The notes: generated from the sequence alone by a model not told the origin. A stretch of 64,000 nt of DNA from Saprospirales bacterium (GCA_002698985.1 PAAY01000101.1:23077-87076); one strand, 5' to 3'; positions 51,991 through 62,460 are shown, counted from the stretch's first letter. Numbers and translations are program-made.

Positions 51991-52914
51991 AATATGAAAC
52001 AGCGCATCGCCCTGGCCAGCGATGGTGGCGTTGTTGTGGCCGATGAGGTAGCCGTCTTTGGAGGCCAGGACGGGGTACTCACTTTCACCGAAGGGGTCGT
52101 TGATGAGGCCGAGGGGTTCGCCTTTTCTGACGGGTTGTCCGGAGGGTTTGGTCCAGCGGAACATGCCGGGGCGGGAGGCCCGCACCCAGGTGGTTTTGGT
52201 CAGGTGCACGGGTTCGTGGGTGGGTGGCGGAGCGCTGCCGAGCATCTCATGGGCGTGCAACACCCGTTGGATGCCGGCCATGCCCTGCTCTATGGAGAGG
52301 CCGTCGTACCGGAGGTTTTCGCCGCCTTCGAAAACGATGACGGGCTTGCCGGCGGTCACAGCGGTTTTGCGCAGCGAACGGGCAATGGGACGGGCAGCAA
52401 TGAGAAAGGGCGCCGCAAATTGTTCTGCCAGTTCCCTGCTGGCCTGGTGGCCGGCGGTGTAGCGGATCTGCGGGTAGTTGTAGTTGGAATTGCCGCCGGT
52501 GTGGAAGTCAATGGCAAAATCAATGTGTGGAAGGATGTGCCTGGTGAAGAGCCGGGCCACCCGTGAGGCCAGCGAGCCTTTTGCGGAGCCGGGAAAACTG
52601 CGGTTCACATCCTTCCCGTCGGGTACATCACGGGAGAAGTTGTTGAAGCCATACACATTCAGCACCGGGATGACCAGCACGCTGCCCCGCTCCAGTTTTT
52701 CGAGCATGCCTCCGGCAATGACCCTTCGCAAAATCTCCACACTGTTGATCTCATCACCATGGACGCCGGCCAGCAGGCCCACCACCGGGCCGGGTTTGGC
52801 ACTCCGGTAAACATGGACGTTCAGGTAAATGCGGGTATCGGAAGGCAGGCGGCCTACCAGCAGCCGGATCACTTCCTGGCCACCCGGTTCTATGTTGTTT
52901 TTGTTGATGAGCAT
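51982..52914 (-). CDS. Succinylglutamate desuccinylase/aspartoacylase family protein
   Basis: The protein has 310 residues from the ATG at 52914; an in-frame upstream start at 52956 is less likely. M14-like zinc carboxypeptidase fold: LLAGVHGDEINSVEIL (His and Glu ligands), NRSFPGSAKG, IDFAIDFHTGG (third ligand) and the catalytic Glu in IVFEGGENLRYDG. It has the C-terminal beta domain with ASRPGMFRWTKPSGQPVRKGEPLG. It would deacylate an N-acyl amino acid or related compound; the substrate is unknown. Confidence 0.9.
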   Translation of the reverse strand: MLINKNNIEPGGQEVIRLLVGRLPSDTRIYLNVHVYRSAKPGPVVGLLAGVHGDEINSVEILRRVIAGGMLEKLERGSVLVIPVLNVYGFNNFSRDVPDGKDVNRSFPGSAKGSLASRVARLFTRHILPHIDFAIDFHTGGNSNYNYPQIRYTAGHQASRELAEQFAAPFLIAARPIARSLRKTAVTAGKPVIVFEGGENLRYDGLSIEQGMAGIQRVLHAHEMLGSAPPPTHEPVHLTKTTWVRASRPGMFRWTKPSGQPVRKGEPLGLINDPFGESEYPVLASKDGYLIGHNNATIAGQGDALFHIGA

Positions 52915-53013
52915 ATTTTTCTTCGCTGCGCAATGTTGAGGACGATGAAAGAGCAAGAGAAGGTCAATTCAGACAATTTCCCAGTCTGAAAGAACACTTT
53001 AGCATCCGGCAAA

Positions 53014-53021
53014 TATCTTTG
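53014..53021 (+). promoter_or_regulatory. Putative -7 box TATCTTTG
   Basis: Exact TAnnTTTG match 23 nt before the ATG at 53044 of the PH-domain gene. CACTTTAG about 20 nt upstream may serve as the -33 element. Confidence 0.5.
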
Positions 53022-53043
53022 TCCGTCTTGAACCAGCCAATTT

Positions 53044-54543
53044 ATGCAGCAACAAGTCCCCTTTCCTGAGCCAACCCGACAATCCTCGGCGGCCATATTG
53101 TTCATTCTGGGCAATGTGCTGCGCATGCTGGTTCGCCAACTTTGGGTGCTCATCCTGGTGGTCTTCTTCAACCCTAAAAAGCAGGTATTCGGTGGCTTTA
53201 CCTGGCTGTTCATCGGAATGGCACTTTTGGGAGCCCTGATCTCGGTGATTTCTTATTTCAACTTTTACTTCTACATAAAAGACGGCGAGCTGGTGCTGGA
53301 AAAGGGCGTGCTTCGCAAAACAAAAATCAACGTGCCGCTGGACCGCATCCAGACCATCAACTTCAAACAGGGCATCCTGCACCAGACCCTCAATGTGGTG
53401 GCCGTGGAGATCGACACAGCCGGCTCCGCGGGACAGGAGTTCAGCCTCCAGGCCATCCGCAAAGAACAGGCAGAAGCATTGCGAAGCTATGTGGAAGCAA
53501 ACAACAGCAAAGCCACAGTGCTGGAAACCGGCGATGATGAAGGCCATGCAGCCCCCAAAGCCACAACCGAAGGCTTGCTGCTTTTCCGGCTGAAACCTGC
53601 CGACTTGTTGAAAATAGGCCTCAGCCAAAACCACCTGCGAACCGCCGGCATCATCATGGCCTTTACCTACGGCTTCATTGACGATGTGGCAAACGCCCTC
53701 GACATTCAACTGGAAAAGGAACTGGAAAAAGTGCCAGGCATGGCAACCGACGACCACTATGCCTTTCTGTTTCTCTGGGGTGTGGTCTTTTTTTTGGTGC
53801 TGTCAGTTCTTCTTTCCCTTCTCAATACGGTTTTGCGCTATTTCGACCTGCGGGTCTTCAAAACCCTGAACGGATTGAAAATGGTGAGCGGCCTGTTCAC
53901 CCGGCACGAGGTGTCGGCGAGCTTTCCGAAGATCCAGTTCATGCGCTGGTCAGACAATCCACTGCGGCGCTATTTCAAAATGGTACACCTGCGGCTGCCA
54001 CAGGCGGCAAGCGTTGCCATGGGTCGCAAAACCACCTTTTCGGTGCCGGGCTGCTACCAGGACCAATTGGCGACAGTCCAAAAAATCTGTTTCCCGGATG
54101 AGGAAGGCCGTAAATACACCCCACACGGCATCCACCGAAGAATCATCTGGCGGCAGGTATGGCTCCAGGCCATAGGCCCCGTGGCCGTTCTCCTATACCT
54201 CACCTGGGGCATGCCAGGACACTGGCTTTGGCTATTGTGGCTGCCCATCGGAATGTGGCTGGCCGTTCGGTTCCACAAAAACTGGCAATGGCAGATCAGC
54301 GAAGAGGCCCTCCGAGCCGAATGGGGCGTTGTTACCCGCAGAGGGGTGTTGCTGGAGTTGTTCAAAGTGCAAGGCGTCACCCTCCACGAGAACTGGTTCC
54401 TGCGCCGCCGAAACCTGGCCCACATCGAGCTGCACACCGCCGCCGGCTCCGTCAGAATCCCCTATTTGCCGAAGGAAAAAGCCACCCGCCTGTGCGACTG
54501 GGTACTGTATAAGGTGGAATCCTCCTCCCGGGAGTGGATGTGA
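53044..54543 (+). CDS. Membrane protein with bacterial PH (YdbT-type) domains
   Basis: The protein has 499 residues. YdbS/YdbT architecture: transmembrane segments at about 50-75, 200-220, 240-265 and 375-410, alternating with bPH2 domains. YIKDGELVLEKGVLRKTKINV with PLDRIQTINFKQGILHQ is the clearest PH domain; a second is FDLRVFKTLNGLKMVSGLF with FPKIQFMRWSDNPLRRYF, and a third is at the end. YdbT-type proteins are linked to phospholipid or bacteriocin-stress phenotypes in Bacillus. The role here is unknown. Own promoter. Confidence 0.87.
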   Translation: MQQQVPFPEPTRQSSAAILFILGNVLRMLVRQLWVLILVVFFNPKKQVFGGFTWLFIGMALLGALISVISYFNFYFYIKDGELVLEKGVLRKTKINVPLDRIQTINFKQGILHQTLNVVAVEIDTAGSAGQEFSLQAIRKEQAEALRSYVEANNSKATVLETGDDEGHAAPKATTEGLLLFRLKPADLLKIGLSQNHLRTAGIIMAFTYGFIDDVANALDIQLEKELEKVPGMATDDHYAFLFLWGVVFFLVLSVLLSLLNTVLRYFDLRVFKTLNGLKMVSGLFTRHEVSASFPKIQFMRWSDNPLRRYFKMVHLRLPQAASVAMGRKTTFSVPGCYQDQLATVQKICFPDEEGRKYTPHGIHRRIIWRQVWLQAIGPVAVLLYLTWGMPGHWLWLLWLPIGMWLAVRFHKNWQWQISEEALRAEWGVVTRRGVLLELFKVQGVTLHENWFLRRRNLAHIELHTAAGSVRIPYLPKEKATRLCDWVLYKVESSSREWM

Positions 54544-54911
54544 TGATGGAGGATTATTGAGGATTATAGAGGATTATGGAGGATTATAGAGGATTATTGG
54601 GGTTATAAGTTGTAGGTTGTAAGTTGTAAGTTGATGCAGGCGTACTCTGTTTTTTAATAGTTTAGAGTTTAGAGTGTAGGGTGTAGAGTTTGGAGGCGCT
54701 AGCTCCGTGGAACTCCGTGTCAAAACTCCGTGCAACTCTGTGCAAAAACTCTGTTTAACTCTGCGGTTATATAGTTTAGAGTTTAGAGTGTAGGGTGTAG
54801 AGTTTGGAGGCGCTAGCTCCTTTCATCCCTATTCCCTCATCCCTCATCCCTGAACCGTCACGTTTGTCACGCCAGTCACGTCCGTCACGCCCGTCACGAT
54901 TGTCACGTCCA
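54544..54911. repeat. Composite intergenic repeat I
   Basis: Modules on the plus strand: GGATTATAGA repeats (54546-54600), GTTGTAAGTTGTAAGTTG, ACTCTGTT, GTTTAGAGTGTAGGG, GGAGGCGCTAGCTCCGTGG, ACTCCGTGCAACTCTGTG, the GTTTAGAG and GGAGGCGCTAGCTCC group again, TCATCCCTCATCCCTGAA, and GTCACG (seven variants) to the stop of the convergent gene. Same order as composites A and H. Confidence 0.85.
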
Positions 54912-56330
54912 TCACTTCGCCGCCCGGATAATGGTTGACTCCTGGATCCAGCAAGGAACGAAATAAGGGTCGCCTTCCTGGAGCAGGCGCTGGAAGATAT
55001 CTTCCTTGGTCGGCATGTACTGTGCGTACTCATTGATGAGCCTGTTGGCCTCACGGGTCACGGAGGGGTCTACCTGTTTGGCTTTGTTCCACATATCAAT
55101 GGCCGGCCAAACGACCACCTGGCTGTCCCAGCCACGCCCGGGGCCGCAAAGCGGGCCACTGGAGGCGTAAAGGGTGCCAATCAGGAGGTAGGGTTCGCCC
55201 CAGCCCGGACGCAAGGAAGCAGCCGTGCGGGCGTATTGTCTTGCCTTCGGGAAATTCTTCAGGTAGGCAAAGTAGATCTTCGCAATGATGAGGTTGATCT
55301 GCGCCTTTTGGGCATCGTCGGTCATGTTTTGCAGCAACTCCTCATAGCAGTTGATGGCCTTGCGGTATTCGCCGTTGCGAAGAAACTCATTGCAGGCCTC
55401 AACGGGGCTGGTAGGCGCCTCATAGCAGTTTTGCAGGTAGGCAGTTTTGACATTGGCAAAGCGCTGCTCACTGTCCTGACACCCTCCCCATTTCATTCTG
55501 GAATAAGTGCGCACGATGGTCTCGCAATCTGAAGGATTGGCCTCAAATTCAGGATAGTATTTGTCGGCATAGTACTTACAGTCGAAAAAGCCTTGAATAC
55601 TCTCCAGGGCTTCCAGACGCACCGGGGCGTATTCCTGGATCACCTTCCAGCCTTCGCACTCCTGGCCTTCACATTCCGCCAGTCCTTTTTCAATGGAATC
55701 AAAAATCAGCTGAGCGTATTGCTTGGCTTCTTCGAGGGGTATCTTTTCATCCAGAACCAGGTCCACCAGCAAAGAGGTAAAGGGGTTGATTACAAAATAG
55801 CGGGGCTCTCCCCCATCCTGCTCTATGGATTTCTTGAAGAGCTCGTAAAGTTCCTCTTTGGTTTTGAGTTCCGGGTATTTGTAGAAGTAGTCAAAAGCCT
55901 TCATGCCGGTCACCATCCCTCCGTCGGGATAGCACTCTTCCATCTTGTCGTACAGCTCGAAGATTTTTTGGATGTACTCCTGCCTTTTGCTGGTGTCCTG
56001 CTGCATGTAGTGTTCGTAGAACTTCACGCCGTCGGTAAAGACGGTGCTGCGCTTGCCATCAGCGGCGGGCGCATCCTTGTACACCTTTTTCCAGTAATCA
56101 AATGCCAGGTCCCAGTCGTTGGTGCGCAGGAAATCGCGGTACAACACAAAGTTCTCCAGCGCCAGATCGGGGTTGGGGGCATCGGCAAAGGTGCCGCAGG
56201 GGTTTTCAACCACCGGCACCTCCGGCTCCACAGGCTGCTGGGGTTGGGTTTCCGTGGTTTGTTCACCTGTTTTTGGCGTGCATGCCAACATACTTCCGAC
56301 GAAAAGAACTAACAGAACTCGGTACATCAT
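54912..56330 (-). CDS. TPR-like lipoprotein
   Basis: The protein has 472 residues from the ATG at 56330; an open frame to 56378 is not needed. Lipoprotein signal with VGSMLACT (Cys17). The mature protein is helical repeats of TPR/SEL type, e.g. CNEFLRNGEYRKAINCYEELL and AKIYFAYLKNFPKARQYARTA, with several paired Cys. The organisation matches Bacteroidota periplasmic TPR lipoproteins of unknown role. The 237-bp gap to the alpha-2-macroglobulin gene holds nothing recognisable. Confidence 0.75.
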   Translation of the reverse strand: MMYRVLLVLFVGSMLACTPKTGEQTTETQPQQPVEPEVPVVENPCGTFADAPNPDLALENFVLYRDFLRTNDWDLAFDYWKKVYKDAPAADGKRSTVFTDGVKFYEHYMQQDTSKRQEYIQKIFELYDKMEECYPDGGMVTGMKAFDYFYKYPELKTKEELYELFKKSIEQDGGEPRYFVINPFTSLLVDLVLDEKIPLEEAKQYAQLIFDSIEKGLAECEGQECEGWKVIQEYAPVRLEALESIQGFFDCKYYADKYYPEFEANPSDCETIVRTYSRMKWGGCQDSEQRFANVKTAYLQNCYEAPTSPVEACNEFLRNGEYRKAINCYEELLQNMTDDAQKAQINLIIAKIYFAYLKNFPKARQYARTAASLRPGWGEPYLLIGTLYASSGPLCGPGRGWDSQVVVWPAIDMWNKAKQVDPSVTREANRLINEYAQYMPTKEDIFQRLLQEGDPYFVPCWIQESTIIRAAK

Positions 56331-56567
56331 CTCGCTGTATTGTTGTGATTTGTGAAGCATTTCGACTGGTCCTGGCAAATTTCTAAAAAAAGGAGAAGAA
56401 ACGGTTTTTCACACGTACCTCTTGGCTCAAAGGCAACCCATGAGCGTCCCACCAAGACGATAGTGGCCCGGCCGGGTTGCGCAAGCGATCTCGGTCTGAT
56501 GCGGTCCAGATTTGCAACGAACCTGGTTCAATCCACGACTTCAGTTGCCGGCCTCATTGCCAAACCA

Positions 56568-59500
56568 TCACAGTGGTTTTCCCGGCTCCGTCACCCGCAC
56601 CCAGTTGCCCGCACGGCGGGCGAAGATGTTGTTGTCGTACATGGCTGAGCAGGTGGTGGGAGGCAGGTAATAGCGCCCCACGTAAGCTGCATTCAGCCGC
56701 ACCCGGAACACTTTTCTTTCATTGCGACGCAAATCAAAATAGGTGTAAACCCGGTCGTCCCGGACATCCACGTATTCCGGTGTGCTAGTGTCGGAAAACT
56801 CGGCGGTCTGGAACATGCGTGCATTGAGTATTTCCCAACCGGCGGGAAACAGTTGCTCTAGTGCCAGCTCGTTGAAATTGCGGACAATGCTACCCGGGTG
56901 CGTCACCATCACCTCGGCGATGAAATCCGTGCCCTGAGGCAGGCTGTAGGGTTCCAGCTCGCGGCCATTCACGGTGGTGTAACGCACATCGATGCGCAGT
57001 TGGCGGGCGTCGTCTTCCACCAGCATCTGGGTGGAGGGCTGGCCGCTGAGGATGAGCTGCACATAAACCGGCGTTTCGGAAGTGTTGGTCACGTTGACCC
57101 GGCGGTTGTTGCCTTCATCCACAGGTATTTCGATCTGCAAAACAGGTTCATTGCTGCCGGCATCCGCACGGGCGCCGGTGCCCAGGGCATAGGAAATGGA
57201 AAACTCCTCGCTGGGAGCGAACTCGCCGAGGTAGCGGGCCAGGGCCATCAGCGAATAAGCCGTTGTTTGGGTGGAGTACCAGGTGTTTTCACTGATTCGC
57301 TCCGCAATGGCTTTGGCATTTTCGGCCGCTGCCATCTTATCGCCGAGCAGCACCTGGGCTTCGAGGACGATGGCGGCATCCCGAAGGTCGGAGCCATAAG
57401 TGTAACTCAGCTCCGTGTACGGGCTCACTGCCACGGGCACTGCCTTCACCAGTTCCTCGCTGATCTTCCGTTTGCCGGTGAGGGCATAAGCCTCTGCCAG
57501 CCGCCATTTGCTCATCTGCGACAGCCGGGGATAAGCCCTGAGGCGGTTCATGGAGCTTTCCTCCGCTTTGCCCGCCAGGGCGAGGGTGAACAAACGGTAG
57601 GCCTGGGTGCGTTGCGAATAGTCCCTTCCGGCCCCTACCACGGTGGTTGGCGTCCACAGCCGGGCCATGGTTTGCTGGTATTTGATGAAGCGCTTGATCA
57701 TGTTGTCAGGCACGCTGTAACCGGCTTTTTGAGCTTCCAGCAGGAAGTGTCCGGCATAGCAGGTGGCCCATTCGTCGGCATTTCCTCCGGGCCAGTAGCC
57801 GAAGCCGCCGCTGCCGTTCTGGAAGTTTTTCAGCTTGTTGATGGCGGCCGTCACGTTATGCTGGATGCGCTGCTGCTGGTCTTTTGTCAGTTTCATCAGC
57901 TTGCCAACGTAGAGTTGCGGAAAAGCCGAGGAGGTGGTCTGCTCGATGCAGCCGTGCGGATAGCGCAACAGGAAATTGAGGCGCTCGCCCAGGTTCAGCG
58001 GTGGTATGACTGAAGCCTCCAAAATGGCCTGGTTGGTGCCCCTGATACCGAGCGGCTCAAAGTCCTGCGCCCAACTCTGACCGGGTGCAATCAGTGCCGG
58101 ATACACCTTCGAGATAAAGGGGTTCGGGTTTTTGACGTCAATTTCTATTTCGTCAAAAGCCTTTTCTCCGGCCCCGCTGGCCTCCACGCGGAAGCGGGCG
58201 ATTCCGACGCCCTCCCGCACCTGGATGGCAAAGGTGGCCATTTGCTCACCGGTGCTGCTGAATTGCAGGGACTTGCTGCCGCCGTTGACGATTTCGCAGA
58301 GGCCGCTGTCTTCCCGGAGGTTCAGCGTCACATTCTTCACTTTTTTATCCATGGCAAAAACCGTCACCGGCAACTGGAACTGATCGCCGGGGGCAAGGGT
58401 TCTGGGCAAGGTGGCCAGCACCATCAGCGGCTTGCGCACGGGCACCGTTTTTTCGGCATTGCCGTAGGCACCGCTGGTATTGGCCGCCACCACCATGACC
58501 CGCACCGAGCCGATGTAGTTGGGCAGGGTAAACTTGTGTTCTTTGGAGCCCCGCTTCAGGTAGAATGGGCCGGCGTTCAAAACCACCGGTTTGAAACGGT
58601 TGGCGTTTTTGCGCTCCAGCGGGGTGTTGACGTCGGCATCACCACCCAGTGAAAGCACCCGTTCCAGTTTGCCGTTGAAAGCACCGAGCACCTGATCGTA
58701 AAGGTCCCAGGTGTGCACGTTGAGGGCTTCCCGGGCATAGAAAGAAGCATGCGGATCGGGGGTCTTGAAATTGGTCAGTCCCAACAGCCCCTCATCCACG
58801 ATGGCGATGGTGTAGGCCATGGGCTCACCATTTTTTTCGCTCACCTTCACGGTAAATTCCTGCTCGGGTTTCAGTTCCGAAGCAACCTCTATTTGCGGTT
58901 CCAGAATGGTCTCGGGATCCTCCACTTCCACCGACAGCACACCGTACATGCGCATGGGCAGGTCGTTTTGCACCTGGCCGTGGGGCTGCACAAGGCTGAC
59001 GTGCACATACACGTTGGGCGTCATTTCTTCGGTGGCCTCAAAGCGGTAAGTGTTCTCGCCTTTTTTGGCCTCTTTCCACATGGACTTCAGGACTTTGTCG
59101 CCCTTTTCCAGGGTGATGAGCACCTTGCCGGACTCGCCGGCGGGCACAGTCACTTCGATGTCTTCACCCACTTCGTATTTTTCTTTGCTGGTTTTGAAGG
59201 TCATCATGGCCGCGGCCTGGCGTGCCAGCAGATTGGAGCCGTCATCGTACCAGGGGTAACCGGCGTAAAAGAAGTCGCCGCTGCAATGGCCTGTCTCATC
59301 GTCGCAAACACGCACCAGGTAGCGGCCCCAGTCATCCACTTTGGTATTCCACGAAGCCAGACCTTTCGAATCGGTGGTTACCGTTGCCTTTTCGATGGCG
59401 TTGTAATGGTTGGCGCTGTTGAAATTGGAGTAGCTGTTGTAATCGCGCTCCCACCACCATCGCCAGTCCACCCGGTACAGGCCAACGCTTAGCTTGTGGC

Positions 59501-62210
59501 CGCCCTTGGGTTTGCCATCGCTGCCCACGGCAGCAAAACGGATGGTTTTCTCCTTGCCGATTTGGAGGCGCTTTTCACCCCACTTGTTTTCCGGAACGGA
59601 CACACCTGCATAAGCCGTGTAGGGGTGGTACTCCAGCCTGCTGTTGTAGATGCTGAAATCACCGCTCTTTTCAAATGCCCTTGCAGAAATGCGCAGGGAC
59701 AGTTTGCCGGGGGCGTTGTTGTCTTTGTTGTAGAGCCGGGCGGAAAAAGAGGCCGCTCCCTCCTTGTTCACCTCATCGTCATAAATGACCACCGGTTCGC
59801 TGTAGAGCTCGCGTGCAGGGTCATCGAAAACAAAGCCGCCGAAATTGTCAAAGGCTGTTGTAACGGGCTGCAACTGGGCTTCCACCACCGTGCGCAGATT
59901 GGCGCCGGGGGCACCGTGCAGCCAGTTCACTTTGAGGTCCACCTGCACGGGTTCATCCTGGATGCTCAACACCTCTTTGCCGCCGGCAAATTTCAGGTCC
60001 AGCTTCAGGCGGTTGGGTTTTACCGTTTCCACCTTGAGCGTTTTTTCGAAGACTGCTCCGCCGGCTTTGACCACTGCCCGCCAGTTGCCGGTAGGCGAAG
60101 CTGGGTCTGTTTGCACATGAATGGGGTAGATGTTTTTGGTGTTGTTGGTGACCACGGTGCTGTATTGCAACTGCCCGCGGGCATCGTAGAGCTCGAACGC
60201 CACCGGATAATTCTCCGGCAGGCTGTGTCCCGGATCATCCAGGATGAAATTGAGGAACAGCTCGTCACCGGGGCGCCACACGCCGCGCTCGCCGTAAATG
60301 AAACCTTTGAGGCCTTTTTGCACCACGTTACCTGTGATGTTGAAGCGGCTCATGGAGAGCGCATCACCATCGTTCATCCGCATCACCGTCACTTCTTTTT
60401 CTTTCTTCGCAATGAGGAAATGGGGCTTTTTCGGAAGTGTCACCTCTGCCAGTCCATCCCCGTTCGTTTTTGCCGAAGCGATGAGTTGTTTCTGGTAGTC
60501 GTAAAACTCCAGCTCCACTTCACTGAGGGCTTTGGCGGTACGCAGGTCTGCTGCCGCCACGAAAACCTGTACCTGTCCACCCTGGCCCGGCTCCCCGGTT
60601 TTGGCCGTCAGACCGATATTGGTGGCCATCACGTTGGTGGCCGCAAAGTTCTCGCGGTTGTAATAGGCCGGATAACAGGGGTCCTCCCGGTGGCTCCAAT
60701 TGAAGCCGTCGTAATAGCCTTCAATGCCGTAGTAATCGTCCCAGATACTTTTGATTTCCCCGCCTTCCGTGTTGACCGAGGCCGTGCGCAGCGGGCGCTC
60801 CTTTTCTTCAGTGGCTACACAGGGATAGAGCGAATAGGACGGCCTGAACCCGATGCGCACCTGGTATATGGCGTTGGGATCAGCGGTAAACAACTTGCTG
60901 AGATCCAGGGCGTAACGGTTCCACTCGTAGGGATCGGCATCCGCCTTGAGACCTTTGAGGGGCACCATTTGCTGGCTGATGACCCTGCCCACCCGTCGCA
61001 ACTCATAACTGTTGGAGATATCGCCGAGGGTGGCATCCTGCAGAAACTGCATCACGTTGTTGTCGAAGATCTTGAAAATTTCCACTTCCACGGCCTGCAG
61101 GCTGACAGCCTCGAAAGGCAGGAGCAGCCCCTTGTCAGAGCCGGGCAAGATGGCACCGTTGCCCACCAGCCGCACGGCAGGAGGCGGAGCTTTCAACTCC
61201 ACGCTCCAGGTAGTGGGTCGATCCAGCTCTTTTCCGTCAGAACTCTGAATGCCGGGGAACAACACCACACTGAATTGCCCCCGCAGGTACGAGGGAGGAT
61301 AAACTATCAGCTTGTTGTCGGCTATCTCGCTCTGCATGTCGTAGATGTTGTCCATGCCAGCCTGCTGCAGGGCCACCAGGCCGTTCAGGTTCTGGTCGCT
61401 GCGCAATGGCTTCGAGAAATAGACGGTCAGTGTGCGCTGACCTTTTTCGTTCAGGTGTACCGAAAGCACCCTGAAATCACTGATGGCAGGCAACTCGACT
61501 TCTGCCTGCCCCCTGGAGTTCATGTTGAGGGGCTGGCCGTCCCATTTCAATTCCACTTTGCCAGCCGTTTCCCGAAGGGCTACATTCTGCACCAGGAACA
61601 GGTGCGTGCCATCGTCGTGGTGGTCCCAGGCAAGCTCGAGGGGCTGGTTGCCGTCGTATGCCTGTATGGCTTTTTCCACATCTTCAGAATTCAGTCCCCT
61701 GTCGGTGATCAGCATGCCCCGAACAAAGGCCCGGTTTTCACCTTCGGGAATTTCCAGCCCGTAAATGTCCACCATGAACTTGTGCTCATTCACCAGGAAA
61801 TCGAATTCAAAAGACCTGGCACCTTCGGGCAGGTTGTCATACACCTCGTCCAGGTTAACGGTTACGACATATCCCTGGCCCGCCTCCCAGGCCGGATCGG
61901 GATCAAAACGGAGCGTGGACTGGTTTTCCCACCAGGCACGGCCCCTGACCTTGGGCGAAAATTCCAGAATACCGCTGGCATCCTGGCCAACTTCTTCCGC
62001 CGATACAGCTGATCCCGTAAAGCGCACACGCACCGGATCCCGAAATGAAATAACTCCGCTGGTGAAACCATGCACATACGGAACCACCGCAGCCGGCACC
62101 TCATCGGCTTTTACATAGGTGGGCTTGTCGGCACAGGATTGAACCAGCATCGAGATTAAGAAGAAAAGGGTGAAAACACCGAACAGAGAAGGGAATGAAT
62201 GAGACTTCAT
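56568..62210 (-). CDS. Alpha-2-macroglobulin family lipoprotein with thioester
   Basis: The protein has 1880 residues and is a periplasmic protease trap. The lipoprotein signal ends at Cys26 (ISMLVQSC). MG domains follow, including MG2 (about residue 650, IYGERGVWRPGDELFLNF), then the bait region and the alpha-2-macroglobulin middle. The thioester-containing helical domain has YPHGCIEQTTS, Cys1421 to Gln1424, the Cys-x-Glu-Gln of intact thioesters. Then comes the receptor-like C-terminal part, ending with VYTYFDLRRNERKVFRVRL. In Enterobacteria this gene is paired with pbpC (PBP1C); no pbpC is in this window. Confidence 0.93.
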   Translation of the reverse strand: MKSHSFPSLFGVFTLFFLISMLVQSCADKPTYVKADEVPAAVVPYVHGFTSGVISFRDPVRVRFTGSAVSAEEVGQDASGILEFSPKVRGRAWWENQSTLRFDPDPAWEAGQGYVVTVNLDEVYDNLPEGARSFEFDFLVNEHKFMVDIYGLEIPEGENRAFVRGMLITDRGLNSEDVEKAIQAYDGNQPLELAWDHHDDGTHLFLVQNVALRETAGKVELKWDGQPLNMNSRGQAEVELPAISDFRVLSVHLNEKGQRTLTVYFSKPLRSDQNLNGLVALQQAGMDNIYDMQSEIADNKLIVYPPSYLRGQFSVVLFPGIQSSDGKELDRPTTWSVELKAPPPAVRLVGNGAILPGSDKGLLLPFEAVSLQAVEVEIFKIFDNNVMQFLQDATLGDISNSYELRRVGRVISQQMVPLKGLKADADPYEWNRYALDLSKLFTADPNAIYQVRIGFRPSYSLYPCVATEEKERPLRTASVNTEGGEIKSIWDDYYGIEGYYDGFNWSHREDPCYPAYYNRENFAATNVMATNIGLTAKTGEPGQGGQVQVFVAAADLRTAKALSEVELEFYDYQKQLIASAKTNGDGLAEVTLPKKPHFLIAKKEKEVTVMRMNDGDALSMSRFNITGNVVQKGLKGFIYGERGVWRPGDELFLNFILDDPGHSLPENYPVAFELYDARGQLQYSTVVTNNTKNIYPIHVQTDPASPTGNWRAVVKAGGAVFEKTLKVETVKPNRLKLDLKFAGGKEVLSIQDEPVQVDLKVNWLHGAPGANLRTVVEAQLQPVTTAFDNFGGFVFDDPARELYSEPVVIYDDEVNKEGAASFSARLYNKDNNAPGKLSLRISARAFEKSGDFSIYNSRLEYHPYTAYAGVSVPENKWGEKRLQIGKEKTIRFAAVGSDGKPKGGHKLSVGLYRVDWRWWWERDYNSYSNFNSANHYNAIEKATVTTDSKGLASWNTKVDDWGRYLVRVCDDETGHCSGDFFYAGYPWYDDGSNLLARQAAAMMTFKTSKEKYEVGEDIEVTVPAGESGKVLITLEKGDKVLKSMWKEAKKGENTYRFEATEEMTPNVYVHVSLVQPHGQVQNDLPMRMYGVLSVEVEDPETILEPQIEVASELKPEQEFTVKVSEKNGEPMAYTIAIVDEGLLGLTNFKTPDPHASFYAREALNVHTWDLYDQVLGAFNGKLERVLSLGGDADVNTPLERKNANRFKPVVLNAGPFYLKRGSKEHKFTLPNYIGSVRVMVVAANTSGAYGNAEKTVPVRKPLMVLATLPRTLAPGDQFQLPVTVFAMDKKVKNVTLNLREDSGLCEIVNGGSKSLQFSSTGEQMATFAIQVREGVGIARFRVEASGAGEKAFDEIEIDVKNPNPFISKVYPALIAPGQSWAQDFEPLGIRGTNQAILEASVIPPLNLGERLNFLLRYPHGCIEQTTSSAFPQLYVGKLMKLTKDQQQRIQHNVTAAINKLKNFQNGSGGFGYWPGGNADEWATCYAGHFLLEAQKAGYSVPDNMIKRFIKYQQTMARLWTPTTVVGAGRDYSQRTQAYRLFTLALAGKAEESSMNRLRAYPRLSQMSKWRLAEAYALTGKRKISEELVKAVPVAVSPYTELSYTYGSDLRDAAIVLEAQVLLGDKMAAAENAKAIAERISENTWYSTQTTAYSLMALARYLGEFAPSEEFSISYALGTGARADAGSNEPVLQIEIPVDEGNNRRVNVTNTSETPVYVQLILSGQPSTQMLVEDDARQLRIDVRYTTVNGRELEPYSLPQGTDFIAEVMVTHPGSIVRNFNELALEQLFPAGWEILNARMFQTAEFSDTSTPEYVDVRDDRVYTYFDLRRNERKVFRVRLNAAYVGRYYLPPTTCSAMYDNNIFARRAGNWVRVTEPGKPL

Positions 62211-62295
62211 GGTTATGCAGTTTTCAAGGATTTGAGGTATTCCGGTAGCCCCCGGATTACCAGTGTCGAAGGTAAGTTTTTTGTTAGGTAATTCG

Positions 62296-62460
62296 AAATG
62301 GAACGTAACGGGCGTGACGAACGTGACAAACGTGACGAGCGTGACAAACCTGACGAACGTGACAGTTCAGGGATGAGGGATGAGGGAGTAGGGATGAAAG
62401 GGCTAGCGCTTCCCTACTCCCTACTCCCTACTCCCTACTCCCTACTCCCTACTCTCTACT
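62296..62460. repeat. Composite intergenic repeat J
   Basis: CGTAACGGGCGTGACGAACG (about eight CGTGAC variants), TTCAGGGATGAGGGATGAGGG, GGGCTAGCGC, then a run of CCCTACTCCCTACTC to the stop of the M48 gene. The polarity relative to that gene is opposite to the other composites. Confidence 0.8.

Noticed and set aside
59496..62012. 838-codon open frame antisense to alpha-2-macroglobulin
   Set aside because: It is the mirror frame of a real gene (GC-rich third positions keep it open); no domain, and the minus-strand protein has clear motifs and a lipoprotein signal.
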